A DNA stretch of 64,000 nucleotides from Saussurea involucrata (Eukaryota; Streptophyta; Magnoliopsida; Asterales; Asteraceae). The stretch is from positions 620,001 to 684,000 of the forward strand of contig JAWVWS010001017.1 of assembly GCA_033807775.1 (NCBI GenBank). The letters run 5' to 3'. Of this stretch, positions 1 through 12,000 are shown piece by piece (position 1 is the first letter of the stretch; each line of letters starts with the position of its first letter). The notes beneath the pieces are model-generated. The model had not been told where the DNA came from and searched no databases. It worked only from the letters and a program-made list of their open reading frames with translations. Both the position numbers and the translations under genes were made by a program.

Positions 1-1310
1 TCCTCACCAAATTCTTTTCACTCCAAACTCATCTATCAAGCTAGACCCCTCACTGCTGTCTATAAGATGATGTGTTTCTTGGGTATGTCCTTCCGGTTCT
101 GGATAGACCATAGAAACATTATAATTCCTAACACTCCTTTCATTCATCGAATATAATAGTTTAGTACGAGTTCTAAACTGAAATGTTTAGAGGTCATAAC
201 ATTTAAGAACGAGTCCTGATCTGAGATGATCAGAAGTCATAAAAATCATTTGAAATAGAGAATTTCAATAAACAATATCAAGCGCTAACTAGAATGACTC
301 AGTAAGCACAATGTATTCAAAAATGAAACAATAATCAGAAAGTTTAATTGTGAAGAATAAGTCACAATTAATGTGTCAGATAATAGTTGAATCATTAATA
401 GGAATGACGTACTACAAAAAATTGGAATTCAAGCGAGTGTATTTCCATCGAAATAGTTCAACGAATATGTGAGACATGGAAATAACTAAATCAAGAAAAT
501 ATAACACGTGGCAATCATGAAAGTTAAAATCGGAGAATAACAAACACAAGTAAGTTATCTAGAATGAATTGCCACGGTTCTTTGAATTTATTTAAAGTTC
601 ACTTACTTTTCACACATTAGTACCCCCCTCAAAAAATGGCATAACCTTTATTATCAGTCATGTGACATGAATATTCTGAACTAAACACACGTGACATTCC
701 TACAAAATAAATCAAAATTATTTTGGTATCCATGCTTTGATGGATCCTTGATGGTTAGATGCCTTATCTTTCAAGCTTCGAAAATGAGGACCGGGAATAC
801 TATAAGAACCATACCAATTATTTACATACCTTGGATGAACAAAGTCATTCTTCCCACACTAAGTGCAACATCTCTTTGCTCGGCTCAGACTAATTAGCTT
901 TGCTGTAGAATAAACATGAGTAGGTGAATCAGTCTTGGAAATAAATGACTTTGTATCAACTACAGGATAAGACGTGTTTCCATCACCGTCTTCTGTAGTT
1001 CATTTCTTTCTCCAAAGCATTTTGACTTTTCGAAACACATGATTATCTTTATTATCAACACGAGAATTATATAAAAGATTGGAAGGTCGAATATGATCTT
1101 TTGAAAACTCATTTGATTTGACAAGACTCTTTGAATACTATTTGTAGAACTTGACGCATAAGATGATTGAACAACTTTGAAATTGCTTTCTTCAAGTTTC
1201 TTGACTTTGACGGATAAATCATTTCGTTATTCGAGAAGTATATCAAGTGTCTTTTGTGGATCAGATTTTACCATTTGTTCTTTCAAAATTTCAGTTGTTA
1301 ACCTAGATAA
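1..1310 (-). mobile_element. Element D: 3' part of a gag-only Sirevirus-type element, cut by window edge and by C
   Basis: Read on the minus strand this is a diverged copy of 6020-7445 in element B. About 690-1310 is decayed Gag C-terminal sequence, including the tail before the gag stop. 1-690 is the 3' UTR with the same short hairpins as in B, F and I (for example CTGATC/GATCAG at 216-233). It ends where the LTR of element C begins at 1311; the five bases before that LTR are GATAA, a possible target duplication whose partner is not visible. No intact ORF remains. The assignment rests on colinear similarity with B by eye. Confidence 0.8.
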
Positions 1311-2279
1311 TGTTGGTCCCGAAGGGGTTATACAAGTAATAGTTTGTAGAAGTGGGGGTTGCATACAAACACGCAATATTTTGGTTTTCTAAATTGTTTA
1401 TTAATAAATCAAACATAATTTACAGCTTGTTGCGGAATTAGATTAAGTACAACCTAATCTAAACAAACTTGAGAATCACTAAGTGTTCTTGCACAAGAAA
1501 TAGAAAGAAAAGAAGATATATAAAAAAGGATATTTTTCTAAGGCACTAAGAAGTTCAGTGAAGACCACCTTCAAACTGAAGGGGTATTCCTCTTATTTAT
1601 ACCCAATGCATTTAATGCATGGCCGGAGGACTTTACACGTGTTAGCATCTGATTTGGCGCATGTTTCTGACTTTTAGCAATATGCTTTGGGCCGTATGGT
1701 GAACAGTGTAGTGGCAGAGTGGTTGTACGATCCTGGACAAAGACATGTCCCTTTTGAAAAATCGTATGGAGTTGTGCAAGTAGATAACACAAACATTTCT
1801 TGAAGTAGAAGCTTCATGATCAACGATCGCTGAGTAGATCTTACATCAGAGAAGACCTGATGTAAGTCAGCTATCGCTGAAGTCTTCTTCTTGAAATGTT
1901 GTGTGTGTGGACTTGTCTTGGTTTCACTGATGTCCGCGTCAGATCATTAGTAGACTCGTCACTTGTTCATCAGCTTTGTCTTCGATGTCAGCGATGAACT
2001 CTTCGTCGTGAAACTTGTCTTCGAGGATTACCAACAACATTGTTTTACATATGAAACACTCAGCGATCATCAGTGATACTGAACAAACTCAGGTTATCAC
2101 TGATGGACATTTATCTCTGAGGAATACTATGAAGAACAGTGGTTACCATCAGTGATACTGAACAGACTTATTATGTTATCACTGATGGTGAAACACTAAT
2201 ACATACAGATGTTATTTATAATTTTCACTAGGTATTTGTAAGGGTCATCATCAAATCACTGAGAGAGTTTGGATCAACA
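1311..2279 (-). repeat. LTR of element C (3' LTR in minus orientation)
   Basis: A 969-bp LTR starting TGTTGGTCCC and ending GGATCAACA, of the same family as the LTRs of A (7830-8777 and 21055-22004) and the solo LTR at 24355-25322. Immediately beyond it, 2280-2291 is the complement of a polypurine tract (AAGGGGAGAT in sense), so this is the 3' LTR of an element read on the minus strand. A minus-strand TATA box (complement of 1592-1601) sits next to the perfect palindrome at 1606-1620. Confidence 0.9.
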
Positions 2280-2291
2280 ATCTCCCCTTAT

Positions 2292-2557
2292 TTGATGATG
2301 ACAAAGCAACAAAAGAAAATTGCTAAGTGTTTAAAAACATAAGTATAAATGTGACTCATAGATACGTGTCCTATTTACTGTTTTTATGGATCTTTTTAGT
2401 ACTAGTGGAGTAAAGTACTTTCACTGAATAATTCATTAACTTCGTAAAAGATTACAAGGGAAGTTGAAAAATACAAGTACAAGTGAAAGAAAATTTTACA
2501 AGTACAAAAGTAATTACTAATAAATAACAAAAGAAGAATACAAGAGAGATCTATCAG
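2292..2557 (-). other. Element C, 3' untranslated stretch
   Basis: About 270 bp between the ORF3 stop and the 3' LTR of C, equivalent to 8790-9045 in element A. No ORF or other signal recognised apart from the polypurine tract at the LTR edge. Confidence 0.6.
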
Positions 2558-3430
2558 CTATTGAGGTTCGTCTTTGAAGAGCATTTCATCAAAGGTATCA
2601 GTCTCTGGGATTATCCAATCAGGAACCACTTCACCTTGTTCCCTTCTGAGTTTAGCTTCCTTCAGCACATGGGTTTTGAGGAAGAGGCCTGGTCTTGATT
2701 TGTTGCACCAGTAGATAAGATCTCTGAGTTGGTTGACTGGACAAATGGGAAGCTCTGAGAAGCGTTGTAAGCACATGATACCATTCCAATCCAAGAAGAT
2801 TATACCATAGGAGTCACTTATCATATGGCCAGGTATAAAAGGTCCACCTGGTGGCAGTGATAAGTCAAAGGCTGAGAGATCAGGAGGAGGTCTGAGCACT
2901 GCTTCTCCGGAGAATTCTATCCCGGTTTCATTTCTGATAGCATGCCCACCAGAGGAAGAGGTTCGCTTTCTTTTTGCAGGAGCAAGTCTTCGTTTTTTAA
3001 GAAGCTCTGGAGGAGGAGGCAAGTCCATCGTAGATGTGATTTTGTTGATCAGTGTGTTCAAGAATTTCTCAACATGAGATATGAACTTCGACTTAGACTT
3101 ATGAATGGAACTCCTGACTTCAAGCCATTCATCAAACCCAAATAGCTCTATCTTCGACATGAAGGTCTTCTACGATTCCCCATTCCCCATTCTGCACCAT
3201 TCCAACGTAGAGTCACTGACAACTCTTTGCTTTTGGGTTTCTTTTCCTATGTCCTTGAGGAGTTGCTCCTGAACCTTTATTGGAAATTTCTTTAACTTCT
3301 TATCAGAGACTGAGCTCTGAGCTACCTTAAGGCAAATTATGCATCCTTTCGGCACTTAGTGAGGAGTTGCTCAGCTCTGACAGATTCTTCTAGTTCTTCA
3401 GGTGTCAGGAACTCGAGGCCAGGTAGAGGA
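2558..3430 (-). pseudogene. Element C ORF3, C-terminal part
   Basis: Minus-strand coding remnant matching the last third of A's ORF3 (9046-10149). The shared stretch runs from a charged helix with ESVRAEQLL through DEWLEV, IRNETG and LSLPPG to RDLIYWC and PDWIIP near the end. It is broken by an in-frame TAG near 3170, and about 35 residues present in A (the segment after TLKWCK) are missing. The upstream part of the gene lies at 23138-26881, separated by the insertion of B. Function of the C-terminal domain is unknown; no signal peptide or membrane segment is visible. Confidence 0.8.
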
Positions 3431-3435
3431 GGGAC

Positions 3436-3684
3436 CGTTAGGACCATAAATGTCCTACATATTAGAAAGATATATAAAGAATTATATAGCTTAATTATAG
3501 AGTTTAATTAATTATTGTAAAAGCCTTAATTGTGTTATTTGGGCTTAATTGATTAATGGGCTTGGGCCTTGTTTAGCTAAGGCCTAAGTATATAAGGATT
3601 ATTGTTAACCTAGTTTTAGGTTAGAGATTCATTAGAGAGCTTATTGTTTAGAAATCGTTCCTTTACTTTGATTATTTTCGACAT
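3436..3684 (+). repeat. Element B 5' LTR (truncated copy)
   Basis: About 249 bp match the first part of the 3' LTR at 22778 with a handful of differences, then similarity stops; the last ~100 bp of the LTR and any primer site are missing. It contains a TATA box (TATATAAG, 3589-3596) directly preceded by the inverted repeat GGCCTT/AAGGCC at 3565-3584. Confidence 0.85.
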
Positions 3685-5299
3685 ACTACAGTTTTTTCTT
3701 GAAGAAAATCGTTCATCAATCGGGTTTGCAAAGTTCTTTCGTTGATTTAATAATTCGTTTGTTATATCTCTATTGTTTAATCGCTTTAATCTAGTCTCTA
3801 TCTGCGTTTACATCGATTCTCAAAGGTATTAATTTTTCAATCTAAAAACCAATTCTTGAGTTTTTGGTGTTCTAAAATTTTTGTGGTGATTATTGAAAAA
3901 TAGGATATACTTTGCTTAGAAATCGATTTGGGTATTTTTTTTGTGTGTTTTTGGTCAAAATCTAACCCTACAAGAGTGGAATCAAACAACCCTATCGATC
4001 CCAGATCCGAATTGCAACCACAGCCGTGGTTATCGGACTTTATCTCATTGTTACCGGGTAAGTTTCCTATTTCTCACCAGTTACCGGATAAGTATCAAGT
4101 TACCGGATAAGTATCAAGTTACCGGATAATTTTTTTAGTTACCGGATAATTCTTTTTAAAGTTACCGGGTAATTTTTTTAGGTTACCGGACAATTTTTTA
4201 AAGGGGTACCGGATAACTTTTTGTTCCAAGTTACCGGTTGATTTCTACTTTCCGGATGATATTTTCAAAACTGACTGGATGATCTGAACTTTCCGGGTGA
4301 TCTGAACTATTCACAATTCACTTTCCGGAGACCCATTGACTTTCCGGATGTATTCCAATTTTCCGAATAAATTGTGTTTGGCATTAAATCAACCATCCAA
4401 GCCGCTATCTTTGACCATCGTTGCATTCATACATATATATTTAGTTGGAAGTTTTTTTTTGTTTTTTTTTGTTTTGTTTTTTTTTTGCTTGTTTTGATTT
4501 TGATCGAGAAAGAAGTTAATCCGGTAAGTTCTCATCGCATCCGGTAAACCAACTTCAACCGGTAAGTGCAATTTCCATCAGGAATCTCAATTCATCCGGA
4601 TTTCTTCACGTCCGACAAGTTCCTCATTCATCCGGTAAGTTGTGTTTTATAAGTTTTTGGTTGGTAAGTCTCAATTCTCTTTATCCGGTAAGTCACAATT
4701 TTTTTCGCATCCGGTAAGCGTATCGCATCCAGATAAGTTCCCGGTAAGTTTGATTTGTCGTCCGGTAAGTACACTCTTAATTTATCCTGTAAGTCAATTT
4801 TTTTTCTGGTAACTTGAACTTTACCCGGATACCATCAGGTAAGTTTTGTTTGGTGCAAGAAACTCAATACCTGGTAAGTTTTGGTTTGTAAGTTCTGATC
4901 GGTACCCGAGTTACCGCACGTCCCGTGATTGAGAATTTTAACGGTAAGTTGCAAAGTTTTAACGATCGGTTTGCGATTCTTTGAGACGTTTTGTGAAACT
5001 TTTACCGTTAACTTGAGAATTTTTTAGTGACAGTTTGAGACTTTTTGCGACGATTTGATCTTATTCGCTACGCTTATCAGTTTTTGTGATTCATTTTGTC
5101 GTCTTGATCTAACTTGGTTTGTTTATCTTGTAGGTTTCATTCTCGAAGTTTGATTTCGTTCATTCCGATAATAATCAAATTTTAATTTTTGGAAACGAAT
5201 TTATTTTTAGATTTGTTTTTCAAACTTAATTTTTGATTTTCTTCCGCATTTTTGATTCTTCAAATTAACATCGATTAACGATCAATTTTTCAGGTAACA
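3685..5299 (+). other. Element B leader with CCGG / CCGGTAAGT word array
   Basis: Non-coding leader. From about 4050 to 4960 it is packed with TTACCGGATAAGT, TCCGGTAAGT and related words, on both sides of a T-rich patch near 4440-4495. Many copies read CGGTAAGT, a good plant 5' splice-site match. Acceptor-like tracts follow at about 5130 (TTTATCTTGTAGG) and at 5284-5294 (CAATTTTTCAG), just before the ATG at 5300. Confidence 0.7.
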
Positions 5300-6687
5300 A
5301 TGGGGCATTGCTTTAATCATGCGTGTAACGACTATAATAGAATGTATCAAACGAATATCAAGCTAGCAGATGAATTTATCAGCAAGAACCTCAAAGAACT
5401 GAAGGAACTGAAATTGCAAACAATTGAAAGTTCTGAGAAGCTTGCTAAATCTGAAGAAAAGGCAACATCATTAGAGTCTGAAAACACTGAGCTGAAAAAG
5501 AAGCTATCTGATTTATCATCACGAGATGATATCAAGGAGACTGAGAAAGAGAAAGAAAGACTACGTGAAAAGAATATCAAACGATCAGATGATTTGTGAA
5601 ACAAGTACATCAAAGAACTGAAGGAACTCAAATCTCAAATCTGGAATAGTTTTGAGAAGCTGGCTAAAAAAGAAAAGAAAGGTAAACTCCTGAACAGTGA
5701 AAACCTTGAGCTTAGAAATAAACTAACTACTGTTGAAAAGGATTTTGAAAAGGAGAAAGAATGTTTTGCAAAGGAAAGACAATTGCTTATACAAAAGCAA
5801 TCTGGTTTTTCAACCAAATCTCTTGAAGAGAAGAAGAGTATTGAGCTTATGTGTTTAAAACTTTCAAAACAGATCTTAGACTTTGAAAAAGTTTTGATTT
5901 TAGAAAAAGAGAAGTTTGAAACTGAACGCAAATATTTTACTAAAAGGAATGGAGAACTTTCTTTAAAAATAACTGAATTGGAGAAAGAATTGGACGTTCT
6001 AATCAAAGAGTCTGAAAAGAAGAAAGTTGAAGGAAAGATTTTGCATTCGAAAGAAAGATTTTTCAGACTGAGATTTCTAAACTTACACCGAGTTTATCTG
6101 GATTAGCAACCGAGATTTTGAAGGAACAAATGGTTAAATCTGATTTATAAAAGAAATTTGATTTAATTCTCAAAGAACGAAATGCTTTATCCGTTAAGGT
6201 CAAGAAACTTGAAGAAAGCAAGTTCAAAGGTGTTCAACCTTCTTATGCTTCAAGTTTATTTTCTACAAATCGTTCTTCAAAGAATTTTGTCAAATCAAAT
6301 GATTTTTCAAAAGATCAGATTCGACCTTCCAATCTTTTCTATAATTCTCGTGTTGATAATAAAGATTATCAATCTTTCAAGAAAGTAAACATGGTTTGGA
6401 GAGCTAAAGGATCCACTCTTTCTCCAAAGCCATTTGTCTCTGTTAAGAGTGCCAAGAACAACAAAGCTTTCCACGCTAAACCTTTTGTGAAAACTGATCG
6501 TGCTTACTCTGTTAATAAGCTGATCAGCTTATCTACACAGAAGCTGTGTTGTTCTTATTATGGAACAAGTGAGTTTGTGAATAAAGACCGTGCTAAGTAT
6601 TGGTATGGTACTTATAGTATCCCAGGTCCTCATAGGGCATCTAACCAACAAGGATCCATCAAAAGATGGATACCAAAATCCTACTAA
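5300..6687 (+). pseudogene. Element B Gag C-half (coiled coil), broken
   Basis: ATG at 5300 opens a Lys/Glu-rich coiled-coil protein. It has an in-frame TGA at 5597-5599 and a frameshift near 6060, after which the frame of 6391-6687 carries the family tail: RPSNLFYNS, VWRAKGS, LCCSYYGTSEF, YWYGTYSIP, WIPKSY, TAA at 6685-6687. The same order is intact in F (38055-39722) and I (51802-53082). The tail Cys set is degenerate here (CCSYYG instead of CCSYCG). No capsid or CCHC zinc knuckle is present. Role inferred: structural, Gag-derived. Confidence 0.85.
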
Positions 6688-7829
6688 TCTGTTTTGCAGG
6701 AATGTCATGTGTGCCTTGGTCAGAACATTTTTTTCACATGACTGCATTAAAAGGTTATGCCAATTTTAAGGGGGAGTACTATCTCATGAATGGTAAGTGA
6801 ACTTCAACTGAATTCAAAGACCGTGGTAATTCATTATGGGTAACTTACTTGTGTTTGTTATTCTCCAATTTTAACTTCCATGATTGCCACGTATTATGTT
6901 TCATTAACTTAGTTATTTCCATGTCTCACATATTCGTTGATTTTTCGATGGAAATACACTCGTTTGAATTCCTAGTTGTTTTCTAAGTTTGATATTTCTT
7001 GTAAATGAGTCAATTCTTATCTGATATAATAATTGTGAGTTGCTCTTCACAATTAAACTTTCTGATCATTGTTTCATTATCGAACATAATGTGCTTACTG
7101 AGTCACTCTGTTTTGCGCTTGATTTTGTTTCTTGAAATTCTGGTATTTCAAAAATGACTTCTGAACAATACAGTTCAAAACTCGTTCTTAAAAGTATGAC
7201 TTCTAATCATTTCAGATCAGGACTCGCTCTTACATGCTATGACTTCTAAACACTTCAGTTTAGAACTCGTACTTCACTGTTTTCGAAACTGTTCCACTCG
7301 ATGCATGAATGAGTGTTAGGAATTACACCGTTTCTATGGTCTATCCAGAACTGGAAGGACCTACCCAAGAAACACATCCCTTATAGACAGCAGTGAGGGG
7401 TCTAGATTGATAGATGAGTTCGGAGTGAAAATAATTTGGTGAGGCTGTGACAGGACTTAAAAGAATTATTGGTCATTACCAAACCGCGTCAGTTATCCGG
7501 GTAACCACACAATCTATTCATTCTCATTCTTTGGATATGAATATTGAAACAGACATGGACCAAGTGTCGATAACTCGTGTCACCCCACCTATCCACTCAA
7601 GTATCTCACAACAGATGCTTGTTTCATATATTCACGGAGAATTAGCACATAATCTATCAATTCCTCACTCAGAGATCTTAGATATTGAAAAAGGAAGACA
7701 TCAGCTCCGGTCTCCGAACTTCATATTCTAATCACTGAGTCTATTGATTTTTAACTTGCGTCTCAGGTTAAGTCAATATTTGAGCCTAACTGATATAATT
7801 CTTTTCTTTCACACATGTACGAGTCTTTG
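6688..7829 (+). other. Element B 3' UTR, first part
   Basis: Starts with TCTGTTTTGCAGG right after the gag stop, then about 60 bp resembling the protease start (a SHMTALKGYANF-like reading, with the catalytic DSG lost), a polypurine AAGGGGGAG near 6770, three hairpins with loops ending in CA at 7155-7278, and an unrecognised open frame at 7447-7731. It ends at the duplication CTTTG (7825-7829) flanking A. Confidence 0.7.
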
Positions 7830-8777
7830 TGTTGGTCCCGAAGGGCTATACAACTTTGTAGAAGGGGGGGGGGGGGTTGAATACAAACACACGTTTTTAC
7901 TTTTCTAAATTGTTTATTGATAAATCAAGACAATTTACAACTTGTTGCGGAACAAGATTAAGGATAAACCTAATCTTAACAAGTCTTGAGAAACACTAAG
8001 TTTCTTGCACTAGAAAGAGTTAAAGAAATTAAGAATAATAACTTAACAGTAAGAAATAAGAAGATGGTCCGAGCACACTTCAAAACTGAAGTAAGGATCT
8101 TCTTATATACTGCATGCATTTAAGGCATGGAAGTATGGCTTTACACGTGGCAGCAGCTGAGTGGTTGCATGTCATTGACCTTTGTAGACAACCTTAGTAG
8201 CCGCATGGTGCACAGTGTAGAATCAGAGCTGTTGTACAATTACAGACAAAAGGGATGTCCATTCTGACAGTTCGTACGGAGACGTGCAAGGGAGGTAAGA
8301 CAATAGTAACATGCAGGGAGACTTCATGATCAGCTTTCGTTGAGTCAGATCTTTATCAGCGAATGATAAAGTTCTGCGATTGCTGAAGTCTTCTACTTGA
8401 TACTTCACGTTGAATGGACAGGTCTTGCTTCGCTGATATCCGCATCAGTTCATGAGTAGATTTGTCGCTGGTTCTTGAGATTGATCTTCGACTTCAGCGT
8501 AGAACTTTGGTTGACGTGAAACTTGTCTTCAGGGATCATAAGTAAACAACTAACTTATCAGCGATCATCTCATAGACTGAACAGACTCAGAGCTATATGA
8601 TGATGAACAATGTTCACTGAATATCTAATCTAAAGAGTGAGAGTTTCTATCAGCGATACTGTAAAGTCTTAGTACTTATCAGCGATAGTGAAACTCTGAT
8701 ACATAGTGTTTACTTACAATTTTCACTAAGTGTTTAAGAGAGGGTCATTATCAAATCACTGAGGGTTTGGATCAACA
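7830..8777 (-). repeat. Element A 3' LTR
   Basis: 948 bp, TG...CA on the plus strand, matching 21055-22004. Contains a run of 13 G (plus strand) near 7864, a minus-strand TATA box (complement of 8102-8109) next to a GCATGC-rich palindrome, and several CAGCGA/TCGCTGA words. The sense polypurine tract AGGGGAAGA lies just outside at about 8778-8787. Confidence 0.95.
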
Positions 8778-9045
8778 GTCTTCCCCTATTTGATTATGAC
8801 ATAGCAACAGAGAAAATTGCTATTTAATGAAAACATAAGGATAAAAAGAACTCATAAAATATTTGTCCCTTTTACTGTTTTCTGGGATCTTTTCAGTACT
8901 GATGGAGTAAAGTACATTCGCTGAAATTTTTCTTTAAACTTCGTAAAGATTACATAGGGAAGTGGAAAAATTATAAGTACAGCAAATAAAATTACAAGTA
9001 CAAAAGATGTAGACAGATAAGGATAGAAAGAATTACAAGGCGATC
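8778..9045 (-). other. Element A 3' untranslated stretch with polypurine tract
   Basis: Between the ORF3 stop (9046) and the 3' LTR. The complement of 8778-8787 is the purine-rich plus-strand primer. Otherwise nothing recognised. Confidence 0.7.
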
Positions 9046-12000
9046 TTATCTGTCAAAAGGTTCTTCCTTGATGAGAAGTTCATCGAGGGTCTTTGATGTG
9101 GGAATCATCCAGTCAGGGACATCTACTCCTTGATTCTTTTTGTTCAGAGCTTCTTCAAAAATCAAGGGCTTAAGGTGTCTAGCTTTAATGTCGCGACTGA
9201 CTTCACACCAGTATATGAGATCTCTGAGTTATTCGATGGGAGTGAATGGAAACTCAGAGATGCGTTGAAAGTGATGATTTCCTTGGTCGTCTAGAAAGAA
9301 TATACCATAAGGATCACTTACAACTTTGCCAGGAATGAAAGTTTCTCCAGGTGGTAGGGAGGTGTCAAGCGCTGAGAGATCAGCATCAGGGCCAAGAACT
9401 TCAGCACGAGAGAAACCAACACCTGTTTCATTCCGTATAGGAGGACCTGAGTCTGAGACTTTCTTTTCCTTTGCAGAGACTCTTCTTTGTTGAGGAGGAA
9501 GAAGAGTGGAAGGAGGAATATGCACAACAGAAGAAACCAAGTCGATCTGAGTATTTAAATTTTTCTTGACATGGCTCTTGAACTTTGAGCGCGATCCCTG
9601 AATGGCTAATTTCACTTCCAACCATTCAGAGAAACCAAACTTCTCTAAAGTAGTAGCATAGAAGGTTTGCTTGGTTTTGTCTTCTCTGAATACATCAATT
9701 TCAACAACAGGAACGTCAAGGAACAGTCTTCCTCTGATGTTTACTTTGATGATTTTGGATGGTCGAGATCGATAATTCATCATTTCTTTACACCATTTCA
9801 AAGTCGTATCAGATACTTTCGTCTTTTCTTCAACGATCCTTTGGGCATCATCCCATAGCTGACGTTGGACATCAATGGGAGTTATTTTCAACGCGGGGTC
9901 TTTCACCGATTGTTGGACAAGCTAGATGACGAGTTCTCTGTCTTTTTCTTCAGCTTCCCTTCTTTCAGCGATTAACCTTTCAGCTCCGAGGTGATCCTGG
10001 TATTCCTTTTGTGAAAGTCTGAACTTTGGAGGAATAGAAGGAAGTTGATCACGCTTCAGGATGATTCGCTGATCTTGCTGATCTTCGAATCTCTTGATCA
10101 TTGCATCTCTCTTTTCTTGATCCTCTTCACTCAGCTTTTGAGGAGCCAAGAAAGGTCTGTTTTGGTGAGAGAGCAGCTGTTCTTCAGGTTCATCAGTCTC
10201 AGTGGTTAAATCCTAGACTGAGATTATTTCTTCAGCTCTTGTAGCTGGGATTATTCCTGGTGTAGTCGAAGGAGCTTCAGTGGGATCCTCAAACAGTGGA
10301 GAGGACTAGCTGAAACACAGCGATCGTTTAAGTAAGCATAGTTGGGGAAGACAGAGATAGAGAAAAGAATGTGGTTAAGTGTATAGAGGTTTTATGGATA
10401 GAAGGATTGAGATTGAGAAGGGATAGAGGAGGGATGCAGTGTAAGGGAATAGGAGGTAGTGTACCTGACAAACTGGCTTTTGAAGCAAGATCATCAGATT
10501 GCCTTCTGCAGCAAGGCCTTTGTTTTTGCCTTTGTCAGCTTCAGACGCTGCAGGCTTTGTCTTGGTCCGCTCCCCTGAAGGTTCGTTTATCGAAATCCCT
10601 TTGAGAGCTGTACTCTTCTGAACAGGCTTGACGATAAAGGAGTCATCATCATCATCATCGTCATCGTCATCATCATCATTCTTTGGAGAAGAAGATGGTT
10701 CATCATCAGAGATATCGACAGCTTCATCATCTTCAGCTTCATCTTCATCAGATTCAACCTCGTCAGCGTAGGGTGAGGTTACATCAGCAGCAGCTTCAAT
10801 GATCTGCTCTTCGAGTTTCTCCCCCTCAGATACAGAGGAAGGTTTCTCGGTTCCCTCGGGGTTTTCAACTCCCTGAGGTTTTAAAGAAGTAGCATCAGCT
10901 TCAGTCTCAATACCCTCCCACTCAGTATTGGGAAGGTCTTCTTTATTTTTCTTCTCCCCCTCATCATTATGGGGAAGGTCTTCTTTAGGCTTCTCCCCCT
11001 CTTCCACATCATGGTTAGGGGACGTAACGGACTTTTCAGCAGCAGCAGCAGCAATAGGATTACTGTCTTCTTGGCCAGTAATTCTTATGCAGTTTTCAAT
11101 CACTGCTACTCTGTCTTCTAGGCCAGTAATAGCAGGAATGATCTTTTTGAGATCATCTCGATCGTTCTGAGTGAAATGAGAAGTTGGGGTGTTCAGGCGA
11201 TCGAGCACTTTTTGAACAATCTCTTTGACCGTAGAGACTTCAGTCTTGATCGTGGAAACTTCACTCTTAAGAGAACCAACCTCTGTCTTTAATGATGTGA
11301 CTTCATTGGACAGAGAGGTGAAGTTTCTTGAGAGAGTGGTTGTGGCGGTTGAGTTTTCAGCGAGGGTGGTAGCAAATTTCGCAATGCTACCATCCACCTT
11401 CTCCAGATCAGCTTTGGAGGCTTTCTTTTCGACCTCAGTGGTCAAAGTCTTCAAGTTCTCTCCAGCGTTTGTAACCGCTGAAGAGTTGGCAGTTAGAGTT
11501 TTGTTGAAAGACTCCATCTTTGTTTCCAGGGCCGTCAGGGAGGTGTTGATATCTCCCAAATTAGGACCTGAAAAATTTATAAACTTATGAATAGAGGAAA
11601 GCTCAGAAGTTTGGGGTTGAGAGAGAGAAGTGTGTGGGATTTTGTGTATACCTGCAGGCGGGTTGGCGAAGTTGTCGAAACCTCGATGCCCTAAAAAGGT
11701 TTCGTAGTCGTCTTCAATATTTCCTAGACGACTGGAAGTACTTGCAGGTCCTGTGGTGTGTCCTATCATCCTCTGAAAATGTTCAACAGTAGTGTCGCTG
11801 AGGATGACGGTTATTGAGGAGAATAGGGGAATAGATTGAGTGACCAAAGAAGTGGTGAGAGGAATGGAGGATGAGAATGATGGTTGGGTGCGGGGTTCAT
11901 CGTGGGATCCGCTGAGAATCACTTCAGTCTGTAGAGAGGCTAAAGGAGGTGGGTTCATTTCCAAGTTTATAACTTCAGCGTTTAGAGACGCTGAAGCTGG

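Noticed and set aside
7447..7731. 94-codon frame in B's 3' UTR as a separate gene
   Set aside because: No homology recognised, non-ATG context, surrounded by UTR sequence; left as unrecognised.
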